Part shown: positions 13,500 to 25,429 of the stretch, one piece after another
Layout: the number at the start of each line of letters is the position of its first letter
Position numbering within the stretch: position 1 is the stretch's first letter
Assembly (NCBI GenBank): GCA_035772405.1
Contig: JAYKKM010000056.1
Location: 666,501-730,500 of the forward strand
DNA length: 64,000 nucleotides
From: Chrysogorgia sp. JL179-B06
Lineage: Eukaryota; Cnidaria; Anthozoa; Scleralcyonacea; Chrysogorgiidae
Reading direction: 5' to 3'
The notes under the pieces: model-generated
Told to the model about the DNA's origin: nothing
Seen by the model: the letters and a program-made list of their open reading frames with translations, nothing else
The model's database searches: none
Position numbers and translations under genes: made by a program

Positions 13500-14690
13500 T
13501 AACATTTACACAACGTTTTTCTCATGACGTTGTCACAACGTCGTTACAACGTTTTCTGCTGTCTACAAAATAACGTTATCACAACGTTAAACACAACGTA
13601 AGTCCAACGTTCTTACAACGTTGTTACAACGTGAATATGTTAGCTGGGTAGTCCTTGTTTCTTGATCAGTAATCATAAGATTTATCACTAGTAGTCCTGG
13701 TATTTAATTATTTGAAGAACAGATCAACAGAATTATTGTTCCTCAGGCCAAGTCTCTTCATTGAATATATAATACAGTAATATCCTTATTAACCCAAAAA
13801 TGTGGTCCTCCTTTGTGAAATATATTGTTACAACCATCAGAAAAAACTTTACTTGTACCTATAGTTGTTGACGTTTGCCTTCATTTGCTCGATCGCTCGA
13901 TATGTTTGATTAAGCATAGCTTAACAGTTGTACTGGATCAAAATTTGGCGTTTTCTGATTGGCTAAAGCGGACACGGACCTCTGCGAAGACAGTCCTGCT
14001 CGTTTGTAGCCAAATTAAGATCAGCGTCAGCCTCGCCCAATTGGTTAAAAATTCATAAGATTGATCCTTCGACAGTGCGAAATTTATGAAATGAGAATTT
14101 ATCGTGGTAACAAATAATTGCTAGTTATTACCACATTTTAAACAACACTTCTTAGCCATGCATAAGATCTTTTGCTGAAATTGTTGTGACGCTAATGCAA
14201 GCATAATTCGACGTTGAATAAACATCTATTTCTTATGTTTAATACACAGCGGTGGATAAAGCTATACATATATTGGCATTGTCGTGAAACATGAAGACGC
14301 TATTCATATATTTCTGACATTGATATAACGTCGATGTGTTCAGTTAGCTGCCTTGTATATATATACGCAGATATATAACTGGTACGACATTCTTATATAA
14401 ACGTTCTGAGAACATGTTGTCAGCACCTGAATATAACGTTAGTTTGTGACGTCGATACGACGTCCTGACAACGTTATTTCAACAAGTTCACACAACGTTC
14501 GGTTATGATGTCCTTACAACGTTCTGACAACGTTATACGAACACGGTCACACAACGTTGGATTGTGAACGTCGTTACAACGTCCACACAACGTTATGATA
14601 CGATATCCAAGCGACAAACGTCCCGTGAACGTTAGGTCTAACCTAACTAGAACCTTCCCACAATGTTGTCACAACGTTATGTGTTAGTTG
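13500..14690. repeat. paired arrays of ACAACGTT words
   Basis: About nine ACAACGT/AACGTT words lie in 13500-13640 and about a dozen in 14430-14690, spaced roughly 10-20 bp and in both orientations (AACGTT is its own complement). The intervening 800 bp has no clear gene. The two arrays may be the subterminal repeats of one DNA transposon. Confidence 0.5.
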
Positions 14691-14940
14691 TGATGGCACG
14701 CCAACAGCCCAAAACTGCGCACATAAAATGCAAGTGCTGTAACCGTCTGTTAGAACCAGCAATCTGACACAGCTATGATCATAGCTGTATTTACTATCTG
14801 CAATTACGTGACACTATGTCTAAACCATATACAGGTATGTAACTCGGCGATAAAAATCGTAGTCAAAATGGCCATTGATATTGTTACAAGATGCCCGCTA
14901 GGCATTAATTTGGGCTAAACACGTAAAAACGCCAGACCTG

Positions 14941-15381
14941 ATGCCATGGAGAGATAAGTACGCCAGTAAGGGCAATGATGATGAAGAAATGATCGCAGGA
15001 GAGTATGTCATCTGTCCGTTTATCAGGCTCGTTCCCCAAGATCCCAACTGTGATGAAGGGGTAGGTTGTCTTGTGAATACCAAAATATTCAGTAATTGCA
15101 GATGCCTTAAAACCAACGTCGAAAAAGAGGAATTGTGCGAATCATTGGCTTGTCAGTGCCCTCCCTCAAATGAAATTAAATGGATACAATGTGATTCGCC
15201 AGATTGTTTTAAGCGGTACCATTTAGAGTGTGTTGGATTGTTGTTGGAAGAAAATCAGTCACCTGAGAAGTGGTTCTGTGGAATGGAAAAATTTAAAGGG
15301 CAAGGCTGCTTCAGGTGCTGTCACTATAACACTTTCCTTTTAAATGTTTATCAAAAGTTACATTGTTTTCTTTTTTTTTAA
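14941..15381 (+). CDS. PHD zinc-finger protein fragment
   Basis: The frame encodes CQCPPSNEIKWIQCDSPDC, then KRYHLECVGLLLEE and KWFCG. This matches the Cys4-His-Cys3 spacing of a PHD finger, which usually reads histone H3 tails or serves as a protein-binding module. The upstream part (WRDKYASKGNDDEE, FIRLVPQDPNCDEG) is acidic and unassigned. It is probably one or two exons of a larger gene; the 3' end past about 15300 (poly-Phe tail) looks like intron read-through. PHD fingers of this type often accompany transposon-derived OTU/TTF genes, and such pieces follow at 16.8-18.3 kb. Confidence 0.55.
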   Translation: MPWRDKYASKGNDDEEMIAGEYVICPFIRLVPQDPNCDEGVGCLVNTKIFSNCRCLKTNVEKEELCESLACQCPPSNEIKWIQCDSPDCFKRYHLECVGLLLEENQSPEKWFCGMEKFKGQGCFRCCHYNTFLLNVYQKLHCFLFF

Positions 15382-15579
15382 TGTAGCTTTTTATTCGGTT
15401 GTGTTTTCATCAAGATTGTTTCCTGTATTATAATGCAGCAAACCAATCAGAGACCTTGCCCGAGCAGCAGTCAGATCGCAAGCCTATTGCATAAGAATTT
15501 CGTTTCAGACCATGGTTGATCTTATTTTTTAGGCTGCGTGACGGTCGAGCTATATTTGGTGAGTTCTGTTCGAATCACG

Positions 15580-15783
15580 ATGGCTTCCAACAATGTCTTA
15601 CAGCAATTGCTTAATATACTTGGTGGAAGCTTTTCTTCTGTAGAAAAAGAGCAAAAATTATCGTTACTCAGGGAAGAATACGTGCAAATAGTTTGTGGAG
15701 AGGAAGAAAGCTGTCGATGGTCGTGTTGCTCAGTTGAGCGTATGCCAATTTGCGAGGTTCAATTTCCAAATAGCCAGGAATAG
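15580..15783 (+). CDS. small ORF, unknown
   Basis: An ATG at 15580 opens 67 codons (MASNNVLQQLLNILGGSF...) containing a short amphipathic helix and four Cys near the end. No homologue was recognised. It may be a first exon or chance. Confidence 0.2.
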   Translation: MASNNVLQQLLNILGGSFSSVEKEQKLSLLREEYVQIVCGEEESCRWSCCSVERMPICEVQFPNSQE

Positions 15784-16327
15784 CATTGCCGCATGTATTT
15801 TTTATTAAATAGCTCATGAATAATATGATAATTATTTAACATGTAATCGATATAAACACAGCTAAAGTCATGAATATTAACTTATGGTAATCTAAATTTT
15901 TTCTGTCCAGTCGCTTGCCACCCAGTTTAAACTTTAATTGAGCGAGTGATTATATTTTGTGTGAGACAAATACCAAACTCTCAATCACCGAAACATAATA
16001 TTACTGACAGAAAATATAATGAACATCCAACAGCATTCAATAACATGTTATACAGTATTTATCCTATTATTCTTTGTCCATTTGTGTTTAACATGTAAAC
16101 ATATGTTCAGTTACGCACTGCCTAGTGAGTCTGGTTTTAAGTTGTATTTGTGGTCTTGAAGCGGACTGGTGTCTGAGGATTCAGCTGTTGGCAGAGATGT
16201 TATGATTGATATGTTCTTGTAGTCATCAAGTCATGCACCATTTCCAAAATAAATTGACATGTCTAAAATTATATTATATTGTTATTGATTAAACTGATAA
16301 CATGTACCTCACCTGTCTTGTATATAC

Positions 16328-16677
16328 AGTAAAAACCACGTATAAGAACCTATATTTTTCCAAGTTAGCATGGTGTTTACTGCAAAATTAGGCTATTTAG
16401 GTTCTGAAACAGGTTGAACGTTCCTATTTTCTTGAGGAAAAAGCAACTTTGTTTTGGTAAGTGTGGTCTATTATTGATATAAATTATGCATAAATTTTCT
16501 CGAAATGACTGCAATCTAAGCAAATACAAATCCTGTATGTAATTTACAGCTTACTGTGTGAAAATTCAATGGAACAAAACAACGTATACAACTTTAGACA
16601 CGGGGTCTAAATGGAAAATCTTAGCCTAACAGGTTCTTAAAATCTAGGTTCTTATATTACACGGGTTTTTACTGTAT
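16328..16677. repeat. MITE with CAGTAAAAACC ends
   Basis: Terminal arms ACAGTAAAAACCACGTATAA (16328) and the inverse near 16640-16677 share the word TAAGAACCTA. A diverged relative begins near 34577 (CAGTAAGTAAAACCCCGCAA), so this is a dispersed family. Confidence 0.6.
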
Positions 16678-16783
16678 GGTATACTTAAGACTTTTAGCTG
16701 TGTAGACTAGTGTTTAACAAGTTATACTGTAAGTAAAATCATTAGTGGTTGAAAAATCATTAATTATTTTCTTTGATCTTCTA

Positions 16784-17975
16784 ATGCCTCCTCGCTCTAG
16801 AACTACTGGTGATGGTAATTGTTTATACAAATGCTTGTTCTTTGGCCATTACTGCCAGTGAGACCATGGCTATTTATCTCCGTTGCCTAACGAGCATTGA
16901 AATGTATATGAATGCTCCTTACTATTCCTCCCATCCTTTGGTTGAGCAGCAGCAAAGCAATGGTGCTTTTAACAACAAAGGGAATGCCTTTTCTGTGTGT
17001 TTATCTGATGCGGCTTTTGCTAGTTTAACAAAAGAAAACCCATGTTCATCCATTCTAGCTGAAGCTGTTAATAATGCTAATAATTACCATTATTCTTCAT
17101 TTGTGTATGTGTGTGTTTGCACTATCAAGCATTATGAAGCTACCAATTGAATCCTATTATCCAATTGGTAAATCAGTAGATTCGAGATTATCACTGTTTT
17201 TCAACTGCACCATTTACCCAAGAGAATGGTCGACTGCTGCTGATCTGGAGACGGACTGACTTCATATTTTCCGATGTGCTGTTTTACCTATAAATTTTGT
17301 TGAAACCAAAGAGATCCCTCAAGACAAAAATCATTATATTGCCCTCTGTAAGCCAAGTCCTTCTGTTTGTACAAGTGCAAATCACATTACTCCAGAGCTT
17401 CCTAAGTTTTGTCCTGATTTATCTACGATTGCTGAAACGTCTATTACCATAAATTCCAATAATAGAAACAAGACCCATCCTTTGCCAGAGCAGATTACAC
17501 CTCACATAAATGCAACAAGACCTGTCATCCCAAGCAGAAGAGGCGTGTTAAAACAAACCCTCATTGACAAAGTGTTTTTGAAGAAAAGGAAAATCACTGA
17601 TGAGGTTTGCCATCCACCAATACCAGTAAAAATTCCAAATCAGCAGGAATCTTCCATTAGCCTCTCAATAGTAGAAGAACGGGACAGTGCTACAACGTCC
17701 ATTGATTCCAACACATCGTTTCCCTTACGATGTTGGAAATTTTGTCAACTCTGCATCTTCTTTAACTGACCAGCAGAAGTACCATCTTTTGTCCAATGTC
17801 TGGAGACCAGAGCCAACATATATATTTCCAGTAAATGCAAAGGGTAGGAAGTTCCAGCATCAATGGTTGAAGGATTTTGCATGGCTGACCTACTCAGAAA
17901 TTCTCGATGGTAGTTTCTGCCTCAATTGTGAACCAATAGGCAAGAGCAAAAGGGTGGGAAAACGAGCAGCGCTGT
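16784..17975 (+). pseudogene. OTU protease plus TTF-type zinc finger, broken
   Basis: The reading frame starting at 16784 shows TTGDGNCLYKCLFF, the OTU cysteine-protease signature around the catalytic Asp and Cys, then stops. Neighbouring frames continue with a matching core (SSHPLVEQQQSNGAF, ESYYPIGKSVDSRLS). At 17690-17930 a second module reads VGNFVNSASSLTDQQKYHLL, FQHQWLKDFAWLTYSEILDG and FCLNC, the TTF/MYM-type finger at the front of many hAT transposases (ZMYM1-like). Several frameshifts separate the blocks, so this is a decayed gene. OTU domains remove ubiquitin; with TTF fingers they are typical of transposon-derived invertebrate genes. No hAT catalytic core follows in the window. Confidence 0.55.
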
Positions 17976-18061
17976 AGGAGAGTATAATGGAGGAAAAAGA
18001 AAAAACAGAAAGGTCAAAAGGAGATAGACCACTGGAGTGTAAAGCAAATCAACAAGGAAAA

Positions 18062-18254
18062 CTATATATGCCGCTGTAAAGAAAAGGGAAAAGAAACCAG
18101 CCAGCATGTGGGACAAAAGTGGGATGCGAAATGCAATGCCTTGGATATTGTGTAACACCTGTGAAAAATGGCATCATTGGGGATGTGTTGGGATTCATAA
18201 ACAACCAAGGGGACAATATTACTGTGGATACCGCATAACAATAGAAGCAAAGTA
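18062..18254 (+). pseudogene. second PHD-finger fragment
   Basis: From about 18136 the frame reads WILCNTCEKWHHWGCVGI and YYCGYR, the C-terminal half of a PHD finger. The first Cys pair (ICRCKEKGKE, near 18068) is in another frame, so a frameshift splits the finger. It lies just after the TTF module and may belong to the same degenerate transposon-derived gene. Confidence 0.45.
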
Positions 18255-18732
18255 AGAGAAATTGATAAATTGTGTATTTGATTTGAGTAAAAATGAAAGA
18301 GATCTGGCTTTTTCCAGTTTCAGTTTGAAGTAATGATAACAAAACATTGGATTGTTGTCATCAGTATCTATTCTGGCTATATGTATATACATGCATTTTT
18401 TGTATTCGTGTTGTTATATGTTATGCCAAGTCGAAATTCCAAATACCAAAATAATAAATACACCTTAACTCAACATTCGTACCTCAAAAATTCGGCCAAA
18501 GAAATAATTTTTTTGGTGCTGATAGCTGTTAAAAAGTCAGCGATTATAGAATTCGATTCGTACCTCGATTAACCAAACATACTTCGGTGTAAGGTTTAAA
18601 AATTGACGGGTATTATTCTATATATTCACAACTGATTTTGCCTGATCTGATCACACTTTGTTCATCTGCACAAAAAACAGTAAAAAAGCTAAGGAAGTTG
18701 CTTGATGAAAATGGTGCCGAAGTATTCGAGCG

Positions 18733-19137
18733 GTGGATATTTTCCCAGTCTGTTCGTCGTTTCTCTCTTCGATAAATCGTGAAGTTGCCGACCTGTTTCG
18801 TGAAAGAAGTTTACGCTCGGTTGCCACCGAAAATGTCGAAAATTATATGTTTCAGGGCTATTTGGTCAAGGGAAGTACGGAGGCTGCTGCACGTCAGTGT
18901 CTTCGCGAATTTCGCAAGATTGTTCAGCAGTTGGAAGTCTCACTTGACCAGCGGATGAGCTCCATCACAAAGGACGATTTTTTCCTGGCTCGATTTTTTC
19001 AGATTTTAAAAAATGCCGAGACGTGCCGACCTACATCAGATTTAGGTCGGCATTTTTTTGCCAACCTCAATTTTGGCGGTTTTCGAGGGCTGTATATATA
19101 CACAAAATATTTACGTGTTTCGGACACACTTATTTAA
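18733..19137 (+). CDS. ORF, helical, unknown
   Basis: The 134-codon frame is compositionally normal in its first 90 residues (REVADLFRERSLRSVATENV, EAAARQCLREFRKIVQQLEV) and looks like a helical coding fragment. A related in-frame helix (KKLRKLLDENGAEVFERW) lies just upstream in another frame. The tail past about 19000 overlaps a small hairpin (TGCCGACCT / AGGTCGGCA) and looks non-coding. Possibly an exon of a decayed gene. Confidence 0.25.
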   Translation: MDIFPVCSSFLSSINREVADLFRERSLRSVATENVENYMFQGYLVKGSTEAAARQCLREFRKIVQQLEVSLDQRMSSITKDDFFLARFFQILKNAETCRPTSDLGRHFFANLNFGGFRGLYIYTKYLRVSDTLI

Positions 19138-21424
19138 TCTTTGATTACTCCTAGTATATAACAGTTTGTAATGTTAAACTTTGCGATTTTTCACATTTTC
19201 AGATGCACCTTCATCAAATTGGAATGAAAAAGCTGGCGAGTAAACGACACCGCTTGTATTCTGAACAGGCCAAAGCAAAGAATCATCTGAATTAAAGAAT
19301 CTTGTATTCTTGTGTACTGCAGACCATTTAACTGCAAACAGGTACATTATGTGCAATTTTGTTGATACATTATCCACAATGATTGTCCATCAATAAATAA
19401 CAACCTTTTTAAATTTGTAGCAACAAAAACTACTAAAGGAAACCAACGTTTGGCCACAGCTATCTGGCCGAAATTCGATTTGTCGAGTTTTCATTTATGC
19501 ACTACATCCATGAAGTTATGTTGGTTGAGGTGCATTATAATTATTGACAGCTACAACACACTGAAATTTTTTGTATATTTTTTGGAATTGTTTTACTTAT
19601 ATTCTTAAATTCCCACTAAAATATCTATCTTGGCGCTGAATTGCCATACATACATACCTACACAATTATCAAAGAGCCAGTCTTTGTCAGTGATGACTGT
19701 TTCTGTGATGCCAACTGTCACCCAAACTGTCGTACTGATATTAAAAGCACTTTGTGACCAGCTGCATAGCAATGAGTGACATGTTAAATGCGGAAACAAG
19801 TTGCCCCTTTTTGACACTAACAGAGCGATTGTTGTTTTGTCATTTCCTGTTCAATAGCATGGATAATTAAATACTATTTTCCCTAACAAGCTGTACGTGG
19901 TACAATTTTAACACTTCATTCAGTGCATATTCTTGCACACAAAATAGTTGTCACATTTACAAATGTAGTTAGAAAAACTAATCTCAAAATCAAAAAATCT
20001 AATCTCAAACTACAAATACAAGATAAATATGGGCAGGCATAAAATGCGGTTACAGATGGCCCGTTTCGCACACTGTCATACATCTGAAGCATTTCATCTA
20101 ATAGAGTAGGAAATGTATACAGCGCCAACAATCATCTATTTATTCTGTCTTCTTGAAAATGTCAGTAAAAGTATTCCGCTTTAATTCTCTGCGAAAACAA
20201 TCTTGTGCCTAATAATATGCATTGGAATGCTGTGTTAAAGCATCGTAAAATATGACCAGACTTCAGGAAAACTGGGTTTTAGTTATGCGCACCATTTATA
20301 CTATTGACAATCACTTTGTACTGATTGCAGATAAAGTATATTCCATGTGTCATTATGTCAGTCAGGGACGTAGGAAGATGTTTCAGGCCTAGCGCTGAAG
20401 GTGCGAGAACCCTGTAGGAGGGTCAGGGGCATTCTCCACTGGAAAATTTTTGATTTCTAACTCAATGAAACGCGATTTAGTGCATTTTGGGGTCAGTTTT
20501 GCAACAAAATATTATGATCATAAGCAACATCATAAGCAAGATCATAAGCAGCAGTGTTGCAGTAATTACAGAATATTTGATTTTCTACCTTGAATTTTAG
20601 CAAAAATATACCAAAATTATTGCCTGGCTAATAATTTTGAAAGTAATATTATTTATTATAATACGTTATGAGACACAGAAATTGTACAATCACAGTTGAC
20701 AAACATTAACTAACATTTATATTATTGCAAAATCATCAAAATAATTAGTATCGCAACTAGAAATAGAAACAATGCTTACACTGCCACAAAGTAGATATGA
20801 AAGAATAAAGCTGAAATGATCACACACAAAAACTCATGCTTTTTAGGGGGCGCTGCCCCCTTGCCCCCTGGTTCCTATGGCCATATCAGTGGCGAAAATC
20901 CCAAAGGAAATTACAATGCAATGTTAAGAATAAGGTTTCCTCAAACAAAAATCGAAGATTGCAACGAGTAAAATTGTTGACTCTATAGCTCTCGATTCAG
21001 CTATGGTGGGCGTGTGGTAAAAATACAGGCCGAATTTTAACGTCATCCCCTTCTTCGAGGGCCTTTTTCAGTATGGATTCAACAAACACGAAGCACAATT
21101 TCCTCAAAATGCTGAGTGTGACTTATGGAGGAGGTAACTTCACTTGCTCCCTAAATGAGATAGGGAAATAAGAGAATACCTCCAATTTAGGAATAGAAGT
21201 GACACCGTTTCCAGAAAAGAGATAGCAGCTATCATGGGGAAACGAGAAAAAATGAATAAATAATGAATGCTTCATCGACCAAGATGGAATGTTGATGGAT
21301 TAATCGACAAGCAATTATATATGGTTGTCAAACTTAAATCAGCATCCACGTATCTCTACTTAATAGCAGATGCAAGGTGGTAAGTCCACTATTGCCATTG
21401 TCCTTGTAGCCTCTAATTCTGCAG
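19138..21424. other. intergenic, repeat debris
   Basis: No gene is supported. Near 20362 a segment starting GGGACGTAGG and ending near 20885 with CCCCCTTGCCCCCTGG resembles the ends of a short non-autonomous transposon. A small tandem of ATCATAAGCA-like units lies at 20515-20555. Confidence 0.3.
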
Positions 21425-21823
21425 TTGTTCGCACTTATGGAGCATAACACCTTCAGCTGCATACTAATGTTAGGTGCAGCATCAATGTCAATGCACTATA
21501 AGACAATTATTGATGTTTTAAAGAACTCTCTTGTAATAGTTGCTTTTGGCTTCTCAGGTACTGGCAAGACTATGGTATTGCTAGCTGCATTAAGTGCACT
21601 TGGCGCCCATAAGGACAACTTTTACTCTTGTGGTATAAAAGGAGTTATTTATCAATATTGTCTAACCAGAACAGTGCCAATTGGCCTGCAGTCAAACAAG
21701 AATGTCAACAAGCTACTGATTGATCTTTACGAGGGGGGAAGAACACCAGCATTACACACCGAGCCAATCAGCCAGGGGGCAATCATAATTGCAACAGCAA
21801 ATTCCTGTACAGTATGTACTTAA
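21425..21823 (+). CDS. P-loop ATPase fragment (DUF927/SF3-like)
   Basis: The 132-codon frame carries a Walker A motif, GFSGTGKT, at residues 42-49. It is followed by AALSALGAHKDNFYSCGIKG, VPIGLQSNKNVNKLLIDLYE and IIIATANSC. The order (P-loop, helix, NFYS, then a putative sensor segment) matches the fragment at 6894-7155, so they are relatives. The Walker B aspartates seen there (LDDV) are replaced by LQSN here, which suggests loss of function or divergence. It could be an exon of a larger NTPase of DUF927-like type; no neighbouring exon was identified. Confidence 0.45.
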   Translation: MFALMEHNTFSCILMLGAASMSMHYKTIIDVLKNSLVIVAFGFSGTGKTMVLLAALSALGAHKDNFYSCGIKGVIYQYCLTRTVPIGLQSNKNVNKLLIDLYEGGRTPALHTEPISQGAIIIATANSCTVCT

Positions 21824-21963
21824 ACAGAATTAAAATGTTCAATATCCAACATCAGTTGCATCTACAAGCATGTATAATGTATATATGAAGTAAATAAATA
21901 GTCAGTGGAGTGTTGTGTTCTACTCGTCTTCCTGTCTCTCATTACTGTGGTGGCCCATAAGTA

Positions 21964-22030
21964 CAAAACACAATACACACACGAACAAAACACAATACAC
22001 ACACGAACAAAACACAATACACACACGCTA
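21964..22030. repeat. 22-bp tandem repeat
   Basis: The unit CAAAACACAATACACACACG plus two bases is repeated about 2.7 times. Confidence 0.8.
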
Positions 22031-22099
22031 ACCGCGTGGAACTTTACAAAATTACAAGAATGCCATAATTAATTACAATAAATATCTAAACTAACAAAA

Positions 22100-22480
22100 T
22101 ACAATAAAATAGTTAGGTGAGATCAGTTAAGCCACAGACATGATGGACGACCAGTTGAAGAAATGATACTATTAAAAGAATGCAATGAATCTTTATTTCT
22201 TAATTCGGTTGAGAGGCTGTTCCACAAATGTGCCCCTCTATAACTCTGACTCTTTTTGAGGTATTCAGTCCTTGGTTGTGGTAAATGAAATTTGGTGGAA
22301 GAACCCGCAGGTTGTATTGGAGAGATGCATTTGATTTACGAAAGATCTCAGTAAGTGATTTTGGTGCTAAATCATACGTAATTTTGTACATTAGTCTGGC
22401 TACAAAATGTGACCTACGTTCGTCAAAATGTTTCCATCCAAGCTCATTTTTAGGGAATTTCGGACAGCTCATTTAGGGCA
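22100..22480 (-). pseudogene. LINE reverse transcriptase C-terminal tail
   Basis: The minus strand reads LGWKHFDERRSHFVARLMYK, YNLRVLPPNFIYHN and, after a frame change, a HLWNSLSTELRNKDSLHSF tail. This is the standard ending of CR1/jockey-type non-LTR retrotransposon polymerases. Only the 3' end is present, as expected from 5' truncation. Confidence 0.6.
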
Positions 22481-22697
22481 ATTTCAGACTGACCATGTAT
22501 GCTTTTACGACCCATAATCACCCTGGCAGGCTGGCAGCTCTATTTTGTAATTTTTGTAGACGATCTGCAAGTGTAATTACACAACACAAACTGCATGAAC
22601 AAAACAAACACAGTAAAAACACAAAATGCTAACATGAAGTATTACACGACCATTGATTAATTAATGATGTTTTGTATTTTTTACATGATGGAGTTCA

Positions 22698-23116
22698 ATG
22701 AAGTGCCATAAGTGTAGGGCCGATGTGCTACAGTAATTTAAGTTTTGCCATGTTTGTGGTGCAACATTGAACGGATCGTTTGAGAAGGAAACTAAAAAGC
22801 CAGTATCGTTTGAAGAGTTCAAGAGAGATATTGCTTCACGCTTGTGGTTCAACAGCAAAGAAAAATAAATATGAACCCCCAAAGGAAGTCCAGTTAATAT
22901 TGGGGTGATGAAGTTGTCAAAAGGGGAGTTAAAGCCGAGCAAAGGTAAAGGAATGCTGGTTCGTGTTCCTATGAATATAAGAAAGGTAGATATCTTGTAT
23001 AAAAGTATTGAGAAGCTCAATAGATCCGAAAATTATGCATATTGTATCCTGATGGGACTGAAGTCTTGACATTACCAGGGGACCGTACCCAGCTATTCCA
23101 ACTTGATAAATATATT
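22698..23116 (+). pseudogene. zinc ribbon plus ubiquitin-like N-terminal module, HECT-family type
   Basis: An ATG at 22698 opens MKCHKCRADVLQ, then an in-frame TAA, then FKFCHVCGATL, together a CxxC...CxxC zinc ribbon. PVSFEEFKRDI follows, and further on VNIGVMKL and, after a frameshift, YPDGTEVLTLPGDRTQLFQL. That last motif is typical of the beta-grasp region at the front of transposon-associated HECT proteins in invertebrates and fish. At least three stops and one frameshift make it a pseudogene. It runs in the same direction as the CUE block at 24.6-25.4 kb, and the LINE between them points the opposite way, so both may be parts of one interrupted gene. Confidence 0.5.
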
Positions 23117-23421
23117 TAGTCGATTTTATTAGATATTAATGTAAATACAAAAAATACCCAAACGGAAAAGCGCGAACGGGACTCGAGGACCCATGCGAGG
23201 CGCCTTCCCGTTGAAATTAAAAATACATATATAAGTCATAGATCAACTGCTTGGAATTCACAATGCACCAACACACACGCGCAGCCCCAACCCCATTCTT
23301 CCGAATTCCACTGAAAGAACAAAATGAATAAAACTGAGTGGAATTCAGAAGAACGCGGTTGAAGCTGCACACATGCAACGATGCTCCGTGGAATCCAAGC
23401 AGTTGGTACATTGGAAAACTA

Positions 23422-24492
23422 TCAGTGACAGGAGCAGTTACGGTATAATGACCATGTACAAGTCATATCGACGTCAAAAGTAGATGTTAGTAATGATAAA
23501 TAAGTATTGCGTAAGAATCTTTTGAATGTTGCAAGACTGCAGAGACTATTGGGTGGTGCTATTTTACAAACAGAATTCCAGAGAGGAACAATTCTGTTAA
23601 AGTAGGAGGCTTGGAAAGTACTAGTTTTACAGGATGGTGCTTTAAGCATAAGGGTAGGATTTTTACAGATGCGGGTACGACTATGACTAACAAACGAGAC
23701 AAAGTTATAAACATTTAGATCAGAGAGTCCATACAACGCCTTATAAAAAACACATAGATCCTTGATTTCTCTGTCGTAAGACAAGGGCAACAGATTTAGA
23801 GCCAGAAGGCGCTCCTTGTATGACATTTCCCCAATGTTGGATTTAAGGATCCATCTTGTTGCACGTCTCTGAACGCGTTCAAGTCTGGACTTGTGGGTAC
23901 TCAGAGATGGTGACCAGACTTCGGTGGCATAGCATAGCTGTGTCTTTACAAGGGATAGATAAAGTGTTCATGGAACATTACGGTCGGTAAGCAGAGGACA
24001 GGTTCTTCTAAGTAACCCCAGCAACTTTTTGGCCTTAGCTCCAATAGAAGAGATATGGGAGTCCCAGGATAGGTTGCTGGTTACTGTGATACCAAGATCG
24101 ATTTCTTTTTGGACACGTGACAGTTCAGCAGCGCCTAGATGGTAATCAAACAGGAAAGGCGATTTCCTGCGGGAAACTGTTAGAACCTTACATTTCGACG
24201 CATTGAATTTGATGTTTGATTCTTGGCTCCAATGTTCGGTCATTGACAAGGTTTCCTGCAACTGAACACAGTCATCAATCGATTTGATTCCCCTGTACAG
24301 CTTCGCGTCATCAGCATAAAGCGACATTGAAGTGCCGTCACGAACAACATCTGGGATGTCGTTGATGAAAAGCAAAAATAGCATTGGACCTAAGATGCTT
24401 CCCTGTGGCACACCAGAAGTGACAGGAGACCATTGAGAAGCAGCGCCTTCTACCACAACTCGTTGAGTACGACGAAGTAGATAATCGGTCAA
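23422..24492 (-). pseudogene. CR1/Rex-like LINE reverse transcriptase, 5' truncated
   Basis: The minus-strand frame contains SGVPQGSILGPMLFLLFIND, SLYADDAKLY (the catalytic YADD) and FNASKCKVL, then the C-terminal VPLWNSVCKIAP and SLATFKRFL. One in-frame TGA at 23968-23970 interrupts an otherwise continuous frame through 23422. Upstream fingers and any endonuclease are absent. It is a dead-on-arrival retrotransposon inserted into the zinc-ribbon/CUE gene region. Confidence 0.85.
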
Positions 24493-24599
24493 CCACTGGT
24501 GAAGATTACCAGATATACCGTAACCCTTATATAAAGAGGATATTGCAAAACCCTACAAATCTACAATCGTATAACATTTTATTTGGTAGAACGAACCAC

Positions 24600-25425
24600 C
24601 CTCGAACAAATTAAAGGAAATTCATCAGATTCCAGTGATAACAAAGGCATGATGGAAAGTGAATTTATAATTATAACCCCTCCAAAAAGGTGAAGAAATA
24701 TTTATTGAATACAAATGCTGTTGTTGTGATAGATGACAACAAGGAAGATGTTAAATCAACCACGACAATCTCCACTTCAAAACAGCATAGTCTCAAGCAA
24801 ACCACCATCACAGCTATGTGTAACAAAAGAGACCACAACTTTCAACAACTGAAGGATATGTTTCCAACCAAAGGAGAAAGCGAGTTGAATGCTGCACTGA
24901 ATTCCACAGCATCACTTGAAGCCATAAACATTCTGTCAAATGTGAGCACACCTTCACTCGATGATGCTTATATGCTTCCCTATTCACTGATAATATTTGT
25001 GTAGATGATGATATAAGTGATGGTGATTTGTTGAATTTGTATGCCTCCAATGTTGGCAGTTTGGGAGAAACATCAGATACATTTGTATCTGATTCCAAAC
25101 TACAAGAAAAACTAACTGCACACAAGAATGTAGATGCAACTCCTTCGCCATCGTCGTCTTCATATGCTCTTGTGTCAGAAGTGTCTGCATCGTCATCATC
25201 GTCCTCGTCGTCATCTGCTCTTGTGCCATAAGTGTCTTCGTCATCATCATCGTCTTCTACGTTATTACCATCATCGTCTTGGTCGTCATCAACTCCTCCT
25301 TCATCATCGCCTCGTTCGTCATCATCGCCTCGTTCGTCATCATCGCCTCGTTCGTCATCATCGCCTTGGTCGTCATCAACTCTTCCGTTTGGATTATCAC
25401 CTTTGCACTGTGCCTATCAAATATA
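24600..25425 (+). pseudogene. CUE-domain and Ser-rich region, likely HECT-gene piece
   Basis: The frame at 24690-25004 encodes FQQLKDMFPTKGESELNAAL plus SLEAINIL, the MFP and di-Leu pattern of a CUE ubiquitin-binding domain. A frame change near 25000 continues with DLLNLYASNVGSLGETSDTF and a long Ser-rich tract (25120-25420) made of TCATCATCG-type codon repeats with a PRSSSS unit repeated four times. The breaks imply decay or unrecognised introns. CUE domains bind ubiquitin, which fits the nearby ubiquitin-like and HECT fragments. Confidence 0.45.
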
Positions 25426-25429
25426 AATT

